From assembly GCA_023416335.1 (NCBI GenBank), contig JAEZHY010000158.1:1-34514 (forward strand): a stretch of DNA of 34,514 nucleotides, written 5' to 3'. The notes below the pieces were generated by a model, which saw nothing but the letters and a program-made list of their open reading frames with translations, was not told where the DNA came from and did not search any database. How positions within the stretch are numbered: position 1 is the first letter of the stretch; every line of letters begins with the position of its first letter. The DNA comes from Pseudomonadota bacterium. Its GTDB lineage: Bacteria; Desulfobacterota; Syntrophobacteria; Syntrophobacterales; Syntrophobacteraceae. The translations under genes and the position numbers were made by a program. Below are positions 7,309-15,805 of this stretch, in pieces.

Positions 7309-9115
7309 TCAATTTTTCGGCAATTCTTTCACTTGTTCCCATACGGGGAGGAACACCCTGAAAGTTGATCCATGGCCGGGAATACTGCTTACCGAGATAG
7401 CTCCTTCAATCGTCCTCAAAAGGCCTAACACTACTGCAAGTCCAAGTCCTCGTCCTACAAACCTGGTGGAAAAAAAGGGATCAAAAATCCTGTCAAGGTT
7501 TTCCGGGGGAATCCCACAACCTTTATCCACAACCGAGATGCAGGCATACTCTTTAATCATGGGCTTCCATCCGGTCGGGAACAGTCTGGCCTCCTGAATA
7601 CCGGTTCCTGGATGGGTATCGATGGTTAGAGTGATTTCTCCTTTCTGTTCCGCGGTAGCCTCTATTCCGTTGGAAATCAGGTTCGTCAGAATCTGAGTCA
7701 GATGTGCCCGATCCGATTTAACAAAGGGACCTGGAGAAGGTATTTTTGAGTTGAGAAGCATGCTATGCGGTATCGATGCACTCAAGAGTGAACAGGTGTC
7801 ATCGATGATCTTTGCAAGATCTAAAGGCTGCGCTTTTCCGAAGTCTTGTCCAAGACAAGTGAGCATGGATCGGCTGATCGTTGCCGCGCGCTGACATGCG
7901 TGCATGGAATTGAGAAGTAATTTCTGCTGGTTAGGCTCAATGGGAGCAACGTTTAGGGCAAGCTCCAAATTTCCCATGGCTGCGCTCAGCATGTTGTTGA
8001 AGTTATGAGCAATAGCTCCCGCCATTGCGGCAAGACTTTCCGCCTTCTGTGCCTGCTGGACCCGTTGTTCAAGGCGGAGCCGTTCTTTTTCAGCCTGCTT
8101 GCGTTCGGTTATGTCGATAATACTGGAAATGCTACTTTTTTCGTTGTTGATAATGATCGTTTCAGCCGAGAATAGCCCTGTTCGCGTCTCACCAGCCTTC
8201 GTCCTGAATTGTTGCTCCAGGCCATGCACACTGCCGAGGTTGGTCAGTTTACCGAGGTATTCATCGCGCTTTTGACTGCTCCTCCAGAACTGAACGTCCA
8301 ATGTGGTTTTACCCAGCACATCCTTGCGGGAGAAGCCGGTTGTGTTCAAGAATTCTTCATTCACTTTAAGAATCCTGCCATCGGACAGGCGGGCCAACAT
8401 GATGGCGTAAGGGGCGCAATTGAAAGCCTTCGAAAACATCTCTTCCTGACCTTGCACCTCCAATAGCAGGCGTTTGTTGACCATGAGGGTGAGGCTGATC
8501 GTCAAGAGCACGCTTAATGCGAGGTACATGATGGTAGTGATGGCATCCACTGCGCCATTCCAAATGAGATCCTGAGAGGCTGGGAGACCGAAGAGAAACA
8601 GGGTAATCCTGGCCAGGTTCAAGAGAATAAACAAGCTCATCACATACCCGACAACGCAGGTCGCCTTTCGCATGTACCGGTCGACTTTTAACAGCAGCAG
8701 CCAGGTTGCCTGAGATGCAATGATGGTCGTGAGTGGCTGACATGACGACCGGTTCGACGCCGATTACCGGCTGGAAATAGATGAAATAGGTCATGAGGCA
8801 TGCACAGGCAGCCAAAATAAAAGCGTGATGCACTCTTGGGCCCTTGACATCGACGAAGCTTTCCAGCCCCAGGAGGAGCAATATCGCCCCAAAAGCCATG
8901 AGAATGTGCGGGAACACGGATGCAAAGAACACCGGCAGGACTCCATGCATGAGGATCAGAACCAGTCCGATTCCCTGGCTTGCTATGGAGCAGAGCCACA
9001 AGGATATGCCGTTATAGCGCATATGGTTCTGTATCCAGATCGTGCCGATGCCGAGGGCGTTGACTGCGCAAATAACAAGGTTCACCACAAGTAAGGTGGG
9101 AACATCAAGATGCAT
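7309..9115 (-). pseudogene. Membrane-bound PAS sensor histidine kinase, split by a one-base frameshift
   Basis: The minus strand encodes one sensor kinase in two frames. From the ATG at 9115 the first frame gives an N-terminal multi-helix membrane sensor (MHLDVPTLLVVNLVICAVNAL onward) up to EPVVMSA near 8735. The adjacent frame then continues with TTIIASQATWLLLLKVDRY and two more hydrophobic segments. A PAS domain follows (FNCAPYAIMLARLSDGRIL), then the phospho-acceptor region AIAHNFNNMLSA, the N-box (LTNLISNGIEAT), the G1 box (DKGCGIPP) and the G2 region (GRGLGLAVVLG). The 1807-base span is one more than a multiple of three, fitting a single inserted base between about 8715 and 8745. The intact protein would be about 601 residues. 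No response regulator gene is adjacent. A sequencing error is the alternative to a true pseudogene. Confidence 0.75.
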
Positions 9116-9511
9116 GGTGTCTTTTCTTTCCGTTTATTGATCCCTGAGCTGTATCGATCCGCATTCCGGCTGGACAGAATGACTTTTTCACTGTTTACGG
9201 GATAAGAGCCTCTGCCGAGACCGATCTCCCCATATTCTCTCATATATTGGATGCTCCGGGATAGAGCATAAATCGGCATTCCGGATTCATTTCGAGACAG
9301 GAATTTGTATGGAGGATCCGGACTGTTCCCGACCGGATGGAAGCCCATGCTCTTCCAGTTATAGCCGCGCCGCTGACTTTGCGGTTGATCCATTTGTACT
9401 GGATCCGCCGATTCCTATCGGCATGTGTATGGCTTGAACGGCAGTTGCGAATGGATATCGTGTCCCGGAGGGGCGGATCGGGGGACCTTTTTTATCCGGG
9501 CCGAAGATACC
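9116..9511. other. Gene-free stretch between the histidine kinase and the cytochrome gene
   Basis: No convincing gene is seen. It holds a 29-bp exact inverted copy (9321-9349) of a piece of the histidine kinase gene (7558-7586). It also has a short hairpin at 9407-9422 (GCCGAT and ATCGGC arms), downstream of the cytochrome gene but without a T run. Confidence 0.5.
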
Positions 9512-11005
9512 TCACGGCGCACCCGTGTGGCAGGTATTGCAGAGTGTCTGCGGGGGGATCGGCCCACCGGGGTGTTCGAATTTGATCCCCGTGAGACGTA
9601 CGTTCTGCTGGGTTTCCCGGCCTTGGGCAACGATGAGGTGGCAGGTATCGCAATCGGTTGAGATTGTATTGCCGGACTTGCTTACGTGATTCCCGTCGTG
9701 GCAGCGGAAGCATCCCGGCCAGATCCTGTGTCCGACGTTGTTCGGTCGCACCTTCCAGCTCGTTTTCATGTCCGGAAAGAAATTCTTTCTGTAGATGTCC
9801 TGGGCCTGGGATATAGCGTCCCCGATTTTTTGCTGATCGGCGTAATCCGCGTATTCCTTTGATATCGACTGGGCGATGCCGGCCATTCCCTGGGCCAGGG
9901 AAGCGGAATCGGCGTTCTCCAGGAGCGCAGTGCCCGCTTTTTCCCTGATGGAGGGTATGGAACTGTCGATGCGGCCCAGCCAGAGGGCGTTGTTTATCCC
10001 AGTCTCGGGAGAAGCGAATATGTGCGTGGGGCGATTATGACAATCGATGCAATCCAGGACCCGGACCTGCTGGTCGTTGCCCCCGGGAGTCAGGGAATTG
10101 CCCTTTGATTGAAAAAGGGTGGTGTTCCCGGTCTCCAGGTTCGTCATGCGCACCCAGGGTATTTCCTGCCGGGATCGATTCGCGGGGAGATACTCGATAC
10201 GATTGGCAATCACCATGTGCCAGTGAATGCCTCCGACCGGGCCATGGGCGGGGTTGGCGCCCCCGACTTTCAGGAGCATCCGTATGGCCCAGGGGGTGTT
10301 CTCTTCATCGAGCAGAAAATACTGCTGGAAAAAGTCCACCGCGCCGAAAAACTTCTCCGGCCAGTGGCATTGTTCGCAGGTGCCGCGAGCGGGCCTGAGG
10401 TTTTCAACCGGCACCGGGATGGGCCTGTCGAACGAGTTCGTAAGGACAGCATAGATCTGGTACATGCCGGATACTTTTGAGCGGACAAACCAGGATGCCC
10501 CTGAGCCGATGTGGCACTCGGTGCATCCCACTCTTGCATGGGGCGAGTTCTGGTAAGTCGTATATTGCGGCTCCATTACCGTATGGCACAGCGTGCCGCA
10601 GAATCCGACGGATTCCGTTGCCAGGTATGCCTGGTAGCTTCCCAGGGCCGAGAGAAGGAAAAAGAAAAAGCAGCCGATGAGGATAACGAGGAGCTTTCTT
10701 TTCTGGCTGGGTTTATTGAGGTCGATTATGGGAAAGCGCGACACCTCGCGTTTGTGCCGTTTCTTATACTCTATCCATGCCCCGATTGCCGCGAGGATAA
10801 GGCCGACCCAGATAAATCCGGGCAGGATCAAGTAAGTGAGAATGCCCAGGTAGGGTTGTTTGAACCCGCGCAGAAAGTCGATGGATATGAGGCTCAAGGC
10901 GGAAAACAGCCCGAATCCCGCCAGCACAAGCCCAAAAAGACCGATCCAGTTGCCGGTCAAAAGCGGGCCCCGGCTCGGCTCTTCATTCCTGTTCTCACTT
11001 ACCAT
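9512..11005 (-). CDS. Seven-heme NapC/NirT-family membrane cytochrome c (ImcH-like)
   Basis: This 497-residue protein has three hydrophobic segments (about residues 19-44, 52-78 and 104-127) and then a long periplasmic part with seven heme-binding motifs. They are CGTLCH (136-141, three residues between the cysteines), CTECH (161-165), CEQCH (210-214), CIDCH (319-323), CFRCH (432-436), CDTCH (452-456) and CNTCH (489-493). The heme count, NapC/NirT-like first hemes, multiple membrane segments and length match ImcH of Geobacter (about 513 residues), an inner-membrane cytochrome needed for reduction of high-potential acceptors. It probably takes electrons from the quinone pool and passes them to periplasmic cytochromes. 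The monoheme cytochrome 38 bases upstream is the obvious partner. No clear ribosome binding site precedes the ATG at 11005. Confidence 0.85.
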   Translation of the reverse strand: MVSENRNEEPSRGPLLTGNWIGLFGLVLAGFGLFSALSLISIDFLRGFKQPYLGILTYLILPGFIWVGLILAAIGAWIEYKKRHKREVSRFPIIDLNKPSQKRKLLVILIGCFFFFLLSALGSYQAYLATESVGFCGTLCHTVMEPQYTTYQNSPHARVGCTECHIGSGASWFVRSKVSGMYQIYAVLTNSFDRPIPVPVENLRPARGTCEQCHWPEKFFGAVDFFQQYFLLDEENTPWAIRMLLKVGGANPAHGPVGGIHWHMVIANRIEYLPANRSRQEIPWVRMTNLETGNTTLFQSKGNSLTPGGNDQQVRVLDCIDCHNRPTHIFASPETGINNALWLGRIDSSIPSIREKAGTALLENADSASLAQGMAGIAQSISKEYADYADQQKIGDAISQAQDIYRKNFFPDMKTSWKVRPNNVGHRIWPGCFRCHDGNHVSKSGNTISTDCDTCHLIVAQGRETQQNVRLTGIKFEHPGGPIPPQTLCNTCHTGAP

Positions 11006-11043
11006 GATCTATGCCTGCGGTATGGTTTTCGAGAGATGCGTTT

Positions 11044-11352
11044 CTATTTCGAGAGAGAACGAAGGTATTGGATGATTGCCTGCATCTGTTCATCGTTAAA
11101 AGGGTATGCCGGCATTTTGGTCCCGGCGCCGAAGACTTTCTGGGGTTCCTTCATGGCGGTTTTCAGCTGTTCGTCCGTCTTTCCCTTGGCAAGCACCTTG
11201 AGGTCGGGGGAAATGCCGCCCGACTTGTGGCAGGTGGCGCAATGTTCTCCCTTGACTATCGACTCTCCCTGCTTCACCGCATTTCCGGCGGCTCCAACCA
11301 TTGCCGCAAACCCGATCGACATGACTATTACGAGAAGCGCCTTCAGTTTCAT
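11044..11352 (-). CDS. Small periplasmic monoheme cytochrome c
   Basis: This 102-residue protein has an N-terminal signal peptide (MKLKALLVIVMSIGFAAMVG, cleavage near GAAG), one CATCH heme motif near residue 38 and a later methionine in TKMPAYPF that can be the sixth heme ligand. The C-terminal helix DEQMQAIIQYLRSL is typical of class I cytochromes c. A strong ribosome binding site (GGAAGGAG) precedes the ATG. It is the first gene of a two-gene minus-strand operon with the seven-heme cytochrome and probably accepts its electrons in the periplasm. Confidence 0.92.
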   Translation of the reverse strand: MKLKALLVIVMSIGFAAMVGAAGNAVKQGESIVKGEHCATCHKSGGISPDLKVLAKGKTDEQLKTAMKEPQKVFGAGTKMPAYPFNDEQMQAIIQYLRSLSK

Positions 11353-11733
11353 CGTCCATCTCCTTCCTGCTGCGATCGATAGGTCACTGGATACAAATCA
11401 TCACTGCCCGAAGGGGAATCCGGAGAAATCCTTTATCACCCGAAGGGTTCACTGTAACCTTCCCCATGTCTAAGGTGTGAGACAAGTTAGCTACCCAATA
11501 GCGGCAGGGGAAATAGGGTCAATCCCTTATTTCTTTTGGGGAATAACTGTGTTCGGCGGCGGAGTACCGCAATCGGGATCGAAAGGGACGAGAGGACCTT
11601 TCGGGGAATGCCTCGCCTTTTCACGGTCCCGGCCGTTGAGGTTGCGCCGTGATTCAGGTGTTCACAAAAGTCGGCTTGCCGCTTTCGACGAAATTGTGCC
11701 CGGTTGCATACCTATTATGCGGTTTTTGGGAGG
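11353..11733. other. Divergent intergenic region, no gene seen
   Basis: This stretch separates the minus-strand cytochrome operon from the plus-strand aroF promoter. An open frame at 11477-11737 has no ribosome binding site or recognisable protein features. No promoter for the cytochrome operon could be picked with confidence. Confidence 0.4.
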
Positions 11734-11762
11734 TTGACAAAATCCTCCGGGCAATCTATGCT
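11734..11762 (+). promoter_or_regulatory. Sigma-70 promoter of the aroF-pheA transcript
   Basis: A perfect -35 TTGACA (11734-11739) is followed by a 17-bp spacer and TATGCT (11757-11762), a good -10 element. Transcription would start near 11769, about 26 bases before the leader-peptide ATG at 11795. Confidence 0.75.
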
Positions 11763-11794
11763 TCACGCAATAACAAAAATTAGAGGAATATTCC

Positions 11795-11905
11795 ATGTAT
11801 TCAGGCAACTCTGCTCACATTTCGGATGGATGTATGTTCGACGGCCGCTTTTTTGCGCCCTTCTTCGGCTTTTTCTTTTTTAGGTGCATCCGCCTGGTGA
11901 GCTGA
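11795..11905 (+). CDS. Phenylalanine-rich leader peptide of the aroF-pheA attenuator
   Basis: This 36-codon reading frame starts at ATG 11795 after a strong ribosome binding site (AGAGGAA, 11782-11788) and ends with TGA at 11903-11905. The second half reads MFDGRFFAPFFGFFFFRC and contains nine Phe codons, four of them consecutive (11870-11881). This is the hallmark of a Phe-sensing leader such as that of E. coli pheA. The peptide has no separate function: ribosome position on the Phe codons decides which downstream hairpin forms. A second in-frame ATG at 11834 would give a 23-residue version but has a weaker ribosome binding site. Confidence 0.88.
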   Translation: MYSGNSAHISDGCMFDGRFFAPFFGFFFFRCIRLVS

Positions 11906-11996
11906 AGTATTGGAATGGCGCCGGGTGGATTCAGAAATCCCCCGGGGCCGACAGCTGGTCCAAGGACCCCGAGGGATTTTTCCCCCGGGGTTTTTT
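11888..11996 (+). promoter_or_regulatory. Phenylalanine attenuator with five alternating RNA segments
   Basis: Five segments can pair alternately. Segment 1 is 11888-11894 (ATCCGCC, inside the leader peptide), segment 2 is 11917-11931, segment 3 is 11936-11949, segment 4 is 11967-11976 (CCCCGAGGGA) and segment 5 is 11981-11990 (TCCCCCGGGG). Segment 1 pairs with GGTGGAT at 11924-11930. Segment 2 pairs with segment 3. Segment 3 contains the same TCCCCCGGGG as segment 5, so both compete for segment 4. A ribosome stalled on the Phe codons leaves 1 free, so 1:2 and 3:4 form and transcription continues. A ribosome at the stop codon covers 1, so 2:3 and the 4:5 terminator form. Segments are read directly; the switching model is inference. 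Confidence 0.75.
11967..11996 (+). terminator. Attenuator terminator hairpin upstream of aroF-pheA
   Basis: CCCCGAGGG pairs with CCCCCGGGG (one A-C mismatch) around a T-rich loop, followed directly by six T. It is a conditional Rho-independent terminator 34 bases before the GTG start of the structural gene. Confidence 0.85.
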
Positions 11997-12029
11997 GTTT
12001 TTATCTGTTTGGACCATTGGAGGATTGCG

Positions 12030-13952
12030 GTGCTTCTCATTGTCAAAAAAGGAAAAACGGCGGAAGAGATCGAAAAGCTCAAAGAGATTCTGCGCTCGGA
12101 CGGCTATCTGATCAAGGAAATCGAAGCGGTGTCCGGGACGGTCCTCGGCATTGTGGGGAAGATGTACAAGGAAACCGCCTATTATGAGTCCCTGCCGGGC
12201 GTGGAAAAGGCAGTTCCCGTCTCGAAGCCCTACAAACTGGTGAGCCGCGAGCTTCACCCCGGCCCTTCCATCATCAAGGTCGGCGATGTCGCCGTTGGTG
12301 GGGATCGGCTTGTGGTGATCGCCGGGCCCTGCGGCGTCGAGGACAGGGAGAGGACGATGGAGATCGCACGCACCGTGCGCCGCCATGGTGCAGTGCTCTT
12401 CCGGGCGGGCGCCTTCAAGCCGAGGACTTCGCCTTATTCCTTCCAGGGGCTTGGCGAAGAAGGGCTCAAGATCCTGAGAGATGTAAGGGAGGAAACCGGG
12501 CTTGGCATCGTTTCGGAAATGACTTCCCCCAGCCAGGCCGACCTTATGGTCAAATACGTGGACGTTGTCCAGGTCGGCGCCCGGAACATGCAAAATTTCG
12601 AGCTTCTGAAATCCGTCGGCCGGATCGGAAAGCCGGTTCTGCTCAAGCGCGGGCTTGCGGCCACCATCGAGGAATGGCTCATGTCGGCCGAGTACATCCT
12701 GTCCGAGGGCAACGACCAGGTCATACTTTGCGAACGCGGAATCCGCACATTCGAGCGCTACACCCGGAACACCCTCGACCTTACCGCCGTCCCGGTGATA
12801 AAGAAGCTTACCCACCTTCCCATTATAGTCGACCCGAGCCATGCGACAGGAATTCGAGAAAAAGTCAGCCCGATGGCGCGTGCATCGATTGCGGCGGGGG
12901 CCGACGGGTTGATTATCGAGGTGCACACCGAACCGGAAAAGGCACTGTCCGACGGTCCGCAGAGCCTCTATCCCGAACAGTTCGAGCAACTCATGCGGGA
13001 CCTCTACGTCATCGCGCCGGTGGTCGGCAAACAGCTCGATTACGCCTACCTGGACAAGTCGGCGAAAATGAAGTCTCAAAGGCTCGAAAGCAAGGCCCCG
13101 GCAGTCATCGCCTACAGCGGCGAGCCCGGATCGTTTTCACAAAAGGCATGTCTCCAGTTCTTCGGCCCCGACGTGCCTACGAGGAACTGCTCATCTTTCC
13201 GGGAAGTATTCGACCTCGTGAACACCGAACAGACCGCCTTCGGCATAGTGCCGGTCGAAAACACCCTTTCCGGCAGCATACATGAAAACTATGAACTGCT
13301 TCTGGAGTACGATCTCAAAATAGTGGGTGAGGTCACCTTGAGAATCAAGCATAACCTGCTGGGCCACCCCGATGCCTCGATCGAAGGGCTGGAAAAGATT
13401 TGTTCACACCCGCAGGTTTTCAGGCAATGTCGCAAGTACCTGGAAAAACACCCCGGCTGGGAGTTGATTCCGGAACGGGATACGGCGACCGCGGTCCGCA
13501 AGGTCAAGGAAGGGAATGATTTGAGGCACGCCGCCATTGCCGGCGAAGATGTCGACCATGTGTACCGGATGAAAGTGCTGAAGGAGGGGATAGAGACCGA
13601 TCCACGCAACTTCACGCGGTTTGTGGTGATCTCGGTCAATGAATCTCTTCCCGGCCCCAGGAACAAGTCTTCTCTCATCTATTCCGTGAGCGACAAGCCG
13701 GGGGCGCTCTTCGAAACGCTCCGAATATTTGCGGAAAACAATATCAACATAGTCAAACTCGAATCGCGCCCGATTCACTCCAAGCCATGGGAGTACCTGT
13801 TCTACGTCGATCTGGAAATTGACGTCGTCGAAAAAAGCAACGTATGGATCATGGAAGAGCTTGCCAAGCGGACTGAATTCCTCAAGTTTCTTGGAAGCTA
13901 TTGCAAAGGGGCGGAGGAGAAAAGTGAGTTGTCCCATCCGTCGGACAACTGA
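12030..13952 (+). CDS. aroF-pheA: Fused DAHP synthase (type I-beta) and prephenate dehydratase
   Basis: This 640-residue protein joins the first shikimate-pathway enzyme to the phenylalanine-branch enzyme that converts prephenate to phenylpyruvate. Residues 1-70 resemble the ferredoxin-like regulatory domain of Thermotoga DAHP synthase. Residues 95-340 are the aldolase barrel, with AGPCGVED (metal-binding C101), [11 protein letters not shown] (130-140), LKRG (205-208) and DPSHATG (268-274). After a short linker, residues 356-535 are prephenate dehydratase with the catalytic TRF motif (529-531). Residues 545-625 are an ACT domain with GALF (558-561) and ESRP (578-581), which bind Phe in this family. 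No chorismate mutase domain is present. The GTG at 12030 has GGAGG six bases upstream; the frame extends further upstream but runs through the attenuator. Confidence 0.93.
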   Translation: MLLIVKKGKTAEEIEKLKEILRSDGYLIKEIEAVSGTVLGIVGKMYKETAYYESLPGVEKAVPVSKPYKLVSRELHPGPSIIKVGDVAVGGDRLVVIAGPCGVEDRERTMEIARTVRRHGAVLFRAGAFKPRTSPYSFQGLGEEGLKILRDVREETGLGIVSEMTSPSQADLMVKYVDVVQVGARNMQNFELLKSVGRIGKPVLLKRGLAATIEEWLMSAEYILSEGNDQVILCERGIRTFERYTRNTLDLTAVPVIKKLTHLPIIVDPSHATGIREKVSPMARASIAAGADGLIIEVHTEPEKALSDGPQSLYPEQFEQLMRDLYVIAPVVGKQLDYAYLDKSAKMKSQRLESKAPAVIAYSGEPGSFSQKACLQFFGPDVPTRNCSSFREVFDLVNTEQTAFGIVPVENTLSGSIHENYELLLEYDLKIVGEVTLRIKHNLLGHPDASIEGLEKICSHPQVFRQCRKYLEKHPGWELIPERDTATAVRKVKEGNDLRHAAIAGEDVDHVYRMKVLKEGIETDPRNFTRFVVISVNESLPGPRNKSSLIYSVSDKPGALFETLRIFAENNINIVKLESRPIHSKPWEYLFYVDLEIDVVEKSNVWIMEELAKRTEFLKFLGSYCKGAEEKSELSHPSDN

Positions 13953-13992
13953 TCAACCGTGATATCAGGGCGCTGAGTCAAACCGAGTCGTT

Positions 13993-14049
13993 CGGGAGCC
14001 GGAATCTACTTCCACTCAACTGGTTTTGGAAGTGGATTTCGGCTTCCCG
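13993..14049. terminator. Long hairpin between convergent genes, likely bidirectional terminator
   Basis: An almost perfect inverted repeat of about 22 bp per arm (left arm from CGGGAGCC, right arm ending GGCTTCCCG) fills the gap between aroF-pheA and the convergent aldo/keto reductase gene. The flanking T runs are weak, so termination may rely on hairpin stability. It could also act as an RNA 3'-end stabiliser. Confidence 0.6.
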
Positions 14050-14053
14050 ACTG

Positions 14054-15247
14054 TTATTTGCTGAATTCCACATAGGCTTCGTTCATGAGTTGCGCAATCT
14101 TCATTTTCTGCGGGCATATTTTTTCAGCATCCGAATAATCGCTGCTGTCTATTTTGTTCCGGACCTCGACCGGTATTTTTTCAAACTTTTTCGATACCAA
14201 CTCTTTTGCCCCATATCCTCTCGAATACATTAGCATTTCCATGAGATCGAATATGGGAATCCTGTCGGCATTTACTGTATCGCATACACCGCATCGCCTG
14301 CAGAAATGCTGTCCTGTTCTCTCTGCATAGTCAGCCAATAATTTTTTGATTTCAACGTTGAGCGGTTGTTCGTCCATCGCCGCGGAAGAATTTGACTGTA
14401 AAAGCGTTGAATCAGGCATGAGAGAGCAAACCGATGTCACATTGGAATTCTGCCAGATCGCTTTCAACTTCGCTTGTTCAAAGGACATATCGTGAACAGC
14501 CAATAAAGAATTCATCTTCTCTTCATTAAGTGGAAGTCTCCGCAATTCGGCCTTATGCTGGACAGTGAGTCCCATAGACTTAATGGCAAATATCCCGATG
14601 CCTTTTTCATGACATTTCTGTAAGGCATCTTCCATGTTGTTAATGCTCTGCAGCCTGTAATTATAAACAGTTTGAATCCCGTCTATCCAGCCAAGCTCGG
14701 CGCCGTCGCTGAGACATTTGGCCATATTCTTATGGGTACAGAATCCGAAAAATCTGATTTTTTTTTGTTTCTTGACCTTTTCAGCCCATTTTCTCACATC
14801 ATCAGTGAGTACTTCTATATTGTCTATAACATGTATAGCCAGAAAATCTATAAAGGTTGTTCCATTCTCATTGAGCGCTTTGTCCAGCTGGTTCTGCATG
14901 ACACTTGGATCTGTTGAATAGATCTTACCGGATAAAAAGATTTTCTCTCGCAGCTCTGGATGTATTTTGAAATATTCGCTATATGCATTCCCGGTGAAGG
15001 GAACGATTTCCCAACAGGCCACCTCGTACTTCAAGGCTTCATTCAGCAAGGCCTGACTGTCCGTGCCTGCAAAAGATCCTCCTCCAAGACAAAGTTTGGA
15101 AATCTTCACACCGGTGTTGCCGAATGCTCGTCTAGGAACGACGATATCGGTATGCAACTGATTGCCTGAGACATATGAAGACGTCAATGCAGCACCTGTG
15201 CCTGCGGCAATCGCCATGAATTCACGTCTGTTTATCTTCTTTTCCAT
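14054..15247 (-). CDS. Tat-exported aldo/keto reductase with C-terminal Fe-S cysteines
   Basis: This 397-residue protein begins with a twin-arginine signal (INRREFMAIAAGTGAAL, arginines at 7-8), so it is probably exported folded. The body is an aldo/keto reductase barrel (AFGNTGVKISKLCLGGG at the start; candidate catalytic Tyr in GNAYSEY, Lys in LSGKIY and His in AIHVID). The usual catalytic Asp before the Tyr is not evident. The C-terminal part holds CRRCGVC plus a later CP (EKICPQK), the pattern of a [4Fe-4S] site in ferredoxin-linked members of the family. Tat export would suit an Fe-S enzyme acting in the periplasm. The gene is noticeably more A+T-rich than its neighbours, which may indicate transfer. 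A LysR gene is divergent from it. Confidence 0.82.
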   Translation of the reverse strand: MEKKINRREFMAIAAGTGAALTSSYVSGNQLHTDIVVPRRAFGNTGVKISKLCLGGGSFAGTDSQALLNEALKYEVACWEIVPFTGNAYSEYFKIHPELREKIFLSGKIYSTDPSVMQNQLDKALNENGTTFIDFLAIHVIDNIEVLTDDVRKWAEKVKKQKKIRFFGFCTHKNMAKCLSDGAELGWIDGIQTVYNYRLQSINNMEDALQKCHEKGIGIFAIKSMGLTVQHKAELRRLPLNEEKMNSLLAVHDMSFEQAKLKAIWQNSNVTSVCSLMPDSTLLQSNSSAAMDEQPLNVEIKKLLADYAERTGQHFCRRCGVCDTVNADRIPIFDLMEMLMYSRGYGAKELVSKKFEKIPVEVRNKIDSSDYSDAEKICPQKMKIAQLMNEAYVEFSK

Positions 15248-15410
15248 ATGTGCCGCCTTCCGTATGTTTGTTTACAAATCGTCAGAACTTCGTGGCAGCG
15301 CGCCCTGGCAATTATCCGGCGATTGGGGCTGCCGCCGGTGTTGTCCGGATGCGGACAGGCTCTATCCTGCCGGCTGATACGGAGTTGTCTTCAAGAAGGA
15401 TCCAAATAGC

Positions 15411-15560
15411 GTGGGGACCGGCGGCCCCCACACCCCCTACGCCGCTCTGCGGCTTACTTGGCGCTTGCTGTGGCGCCCCGCAAAGGCACCGGGGCAGACA
15501 CAGCAAGCGCCGAGTGATCGGCCCAAGAGGGCCGAAATCTGGTGCAAGTGCCCGGTCGGG
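15411..15560. other. Chain of G+C-rich hairpins, candidate structured RNA or mobile palindrome
   Basis: Five hairpins follow one another. GTGGGG pairs with CCCCAC (15411-15431); GCCGC pairs with GCGGC (about 15441-15453). A strong nested hairpin lies at 15460-15511, with 13-bp perfect outer arms (GGCGCTTGCTGTG at 15460, its complement at 15499) and inner arms GCCCCG and CGGGGC. CGGCCC pairs with GGGCCG (15519-15534), and GCCCG pairs with CGGGC (about 15551-15562). The block is much richer in G+C than the flanking aldo/keto reductase gene and LysR promoter. The rest of the 15248-15805 gap shows no gene. Confidence 0.5.
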
Positions 15561-15769
15561 CGTTAACCTCTTCCACCTCGGCAGGGAATTAAATATCAAC
15601 TTGAAAGCAACTTAGTATGAAGCATTTTCTCCACCGTTCTTCTTGTCTCCTCCATGCGTGGCTTTATAATCAATCGTTAAGTTGGATTAAGACTTGTCGC
15701 CTGCGGGATTTAGTATATACACATTAGCTACCATTCATCTGTTCGTCCAATGAATCGTTTGGATTATGC

Positions 15770-15788
15770 TAATCGCATATTTCGATTA
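15770..15788. promoter_or_regulatory. LysR-type operator candidate before the LysR gene
   Basis: TAATCG and CGATTA form an inverted repeat separated by 7 bases, fitting the T-N11-A pattern of LysR boxes. It ends just before the ribosome binding site (GAGGAG, 15792-15797) of the LysR gene, so it may be an autoregulatory site. Confidence 0.4.
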
Positions 15789-15805
15789 AATGAGGAGAAT
15801 GATTC

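Noticed and set aside
11477..11737. 86-codon frame upstream of the aroF promoter
   Set aside because: No ribosome binding site, and it runs into the -35 element.
11910..12029. N-terminal extension of the DAHP synthase frame
   Set aside because: It passes through the attenuator hairpins; the GTG at 12030 with GGAGG matches the family N-terminus.
15460..15562. Integron attC site or group II intron fragment
   Set aside because: The required end motifs (matching RYYYAAC and GTTRRRY, or intron boundary sequences) were not found.
15250..15615. 121-codon frame across the hairpin chain
   Set aside because: It crosses five strong hairpins, has odd composition and no ribosome binding site.
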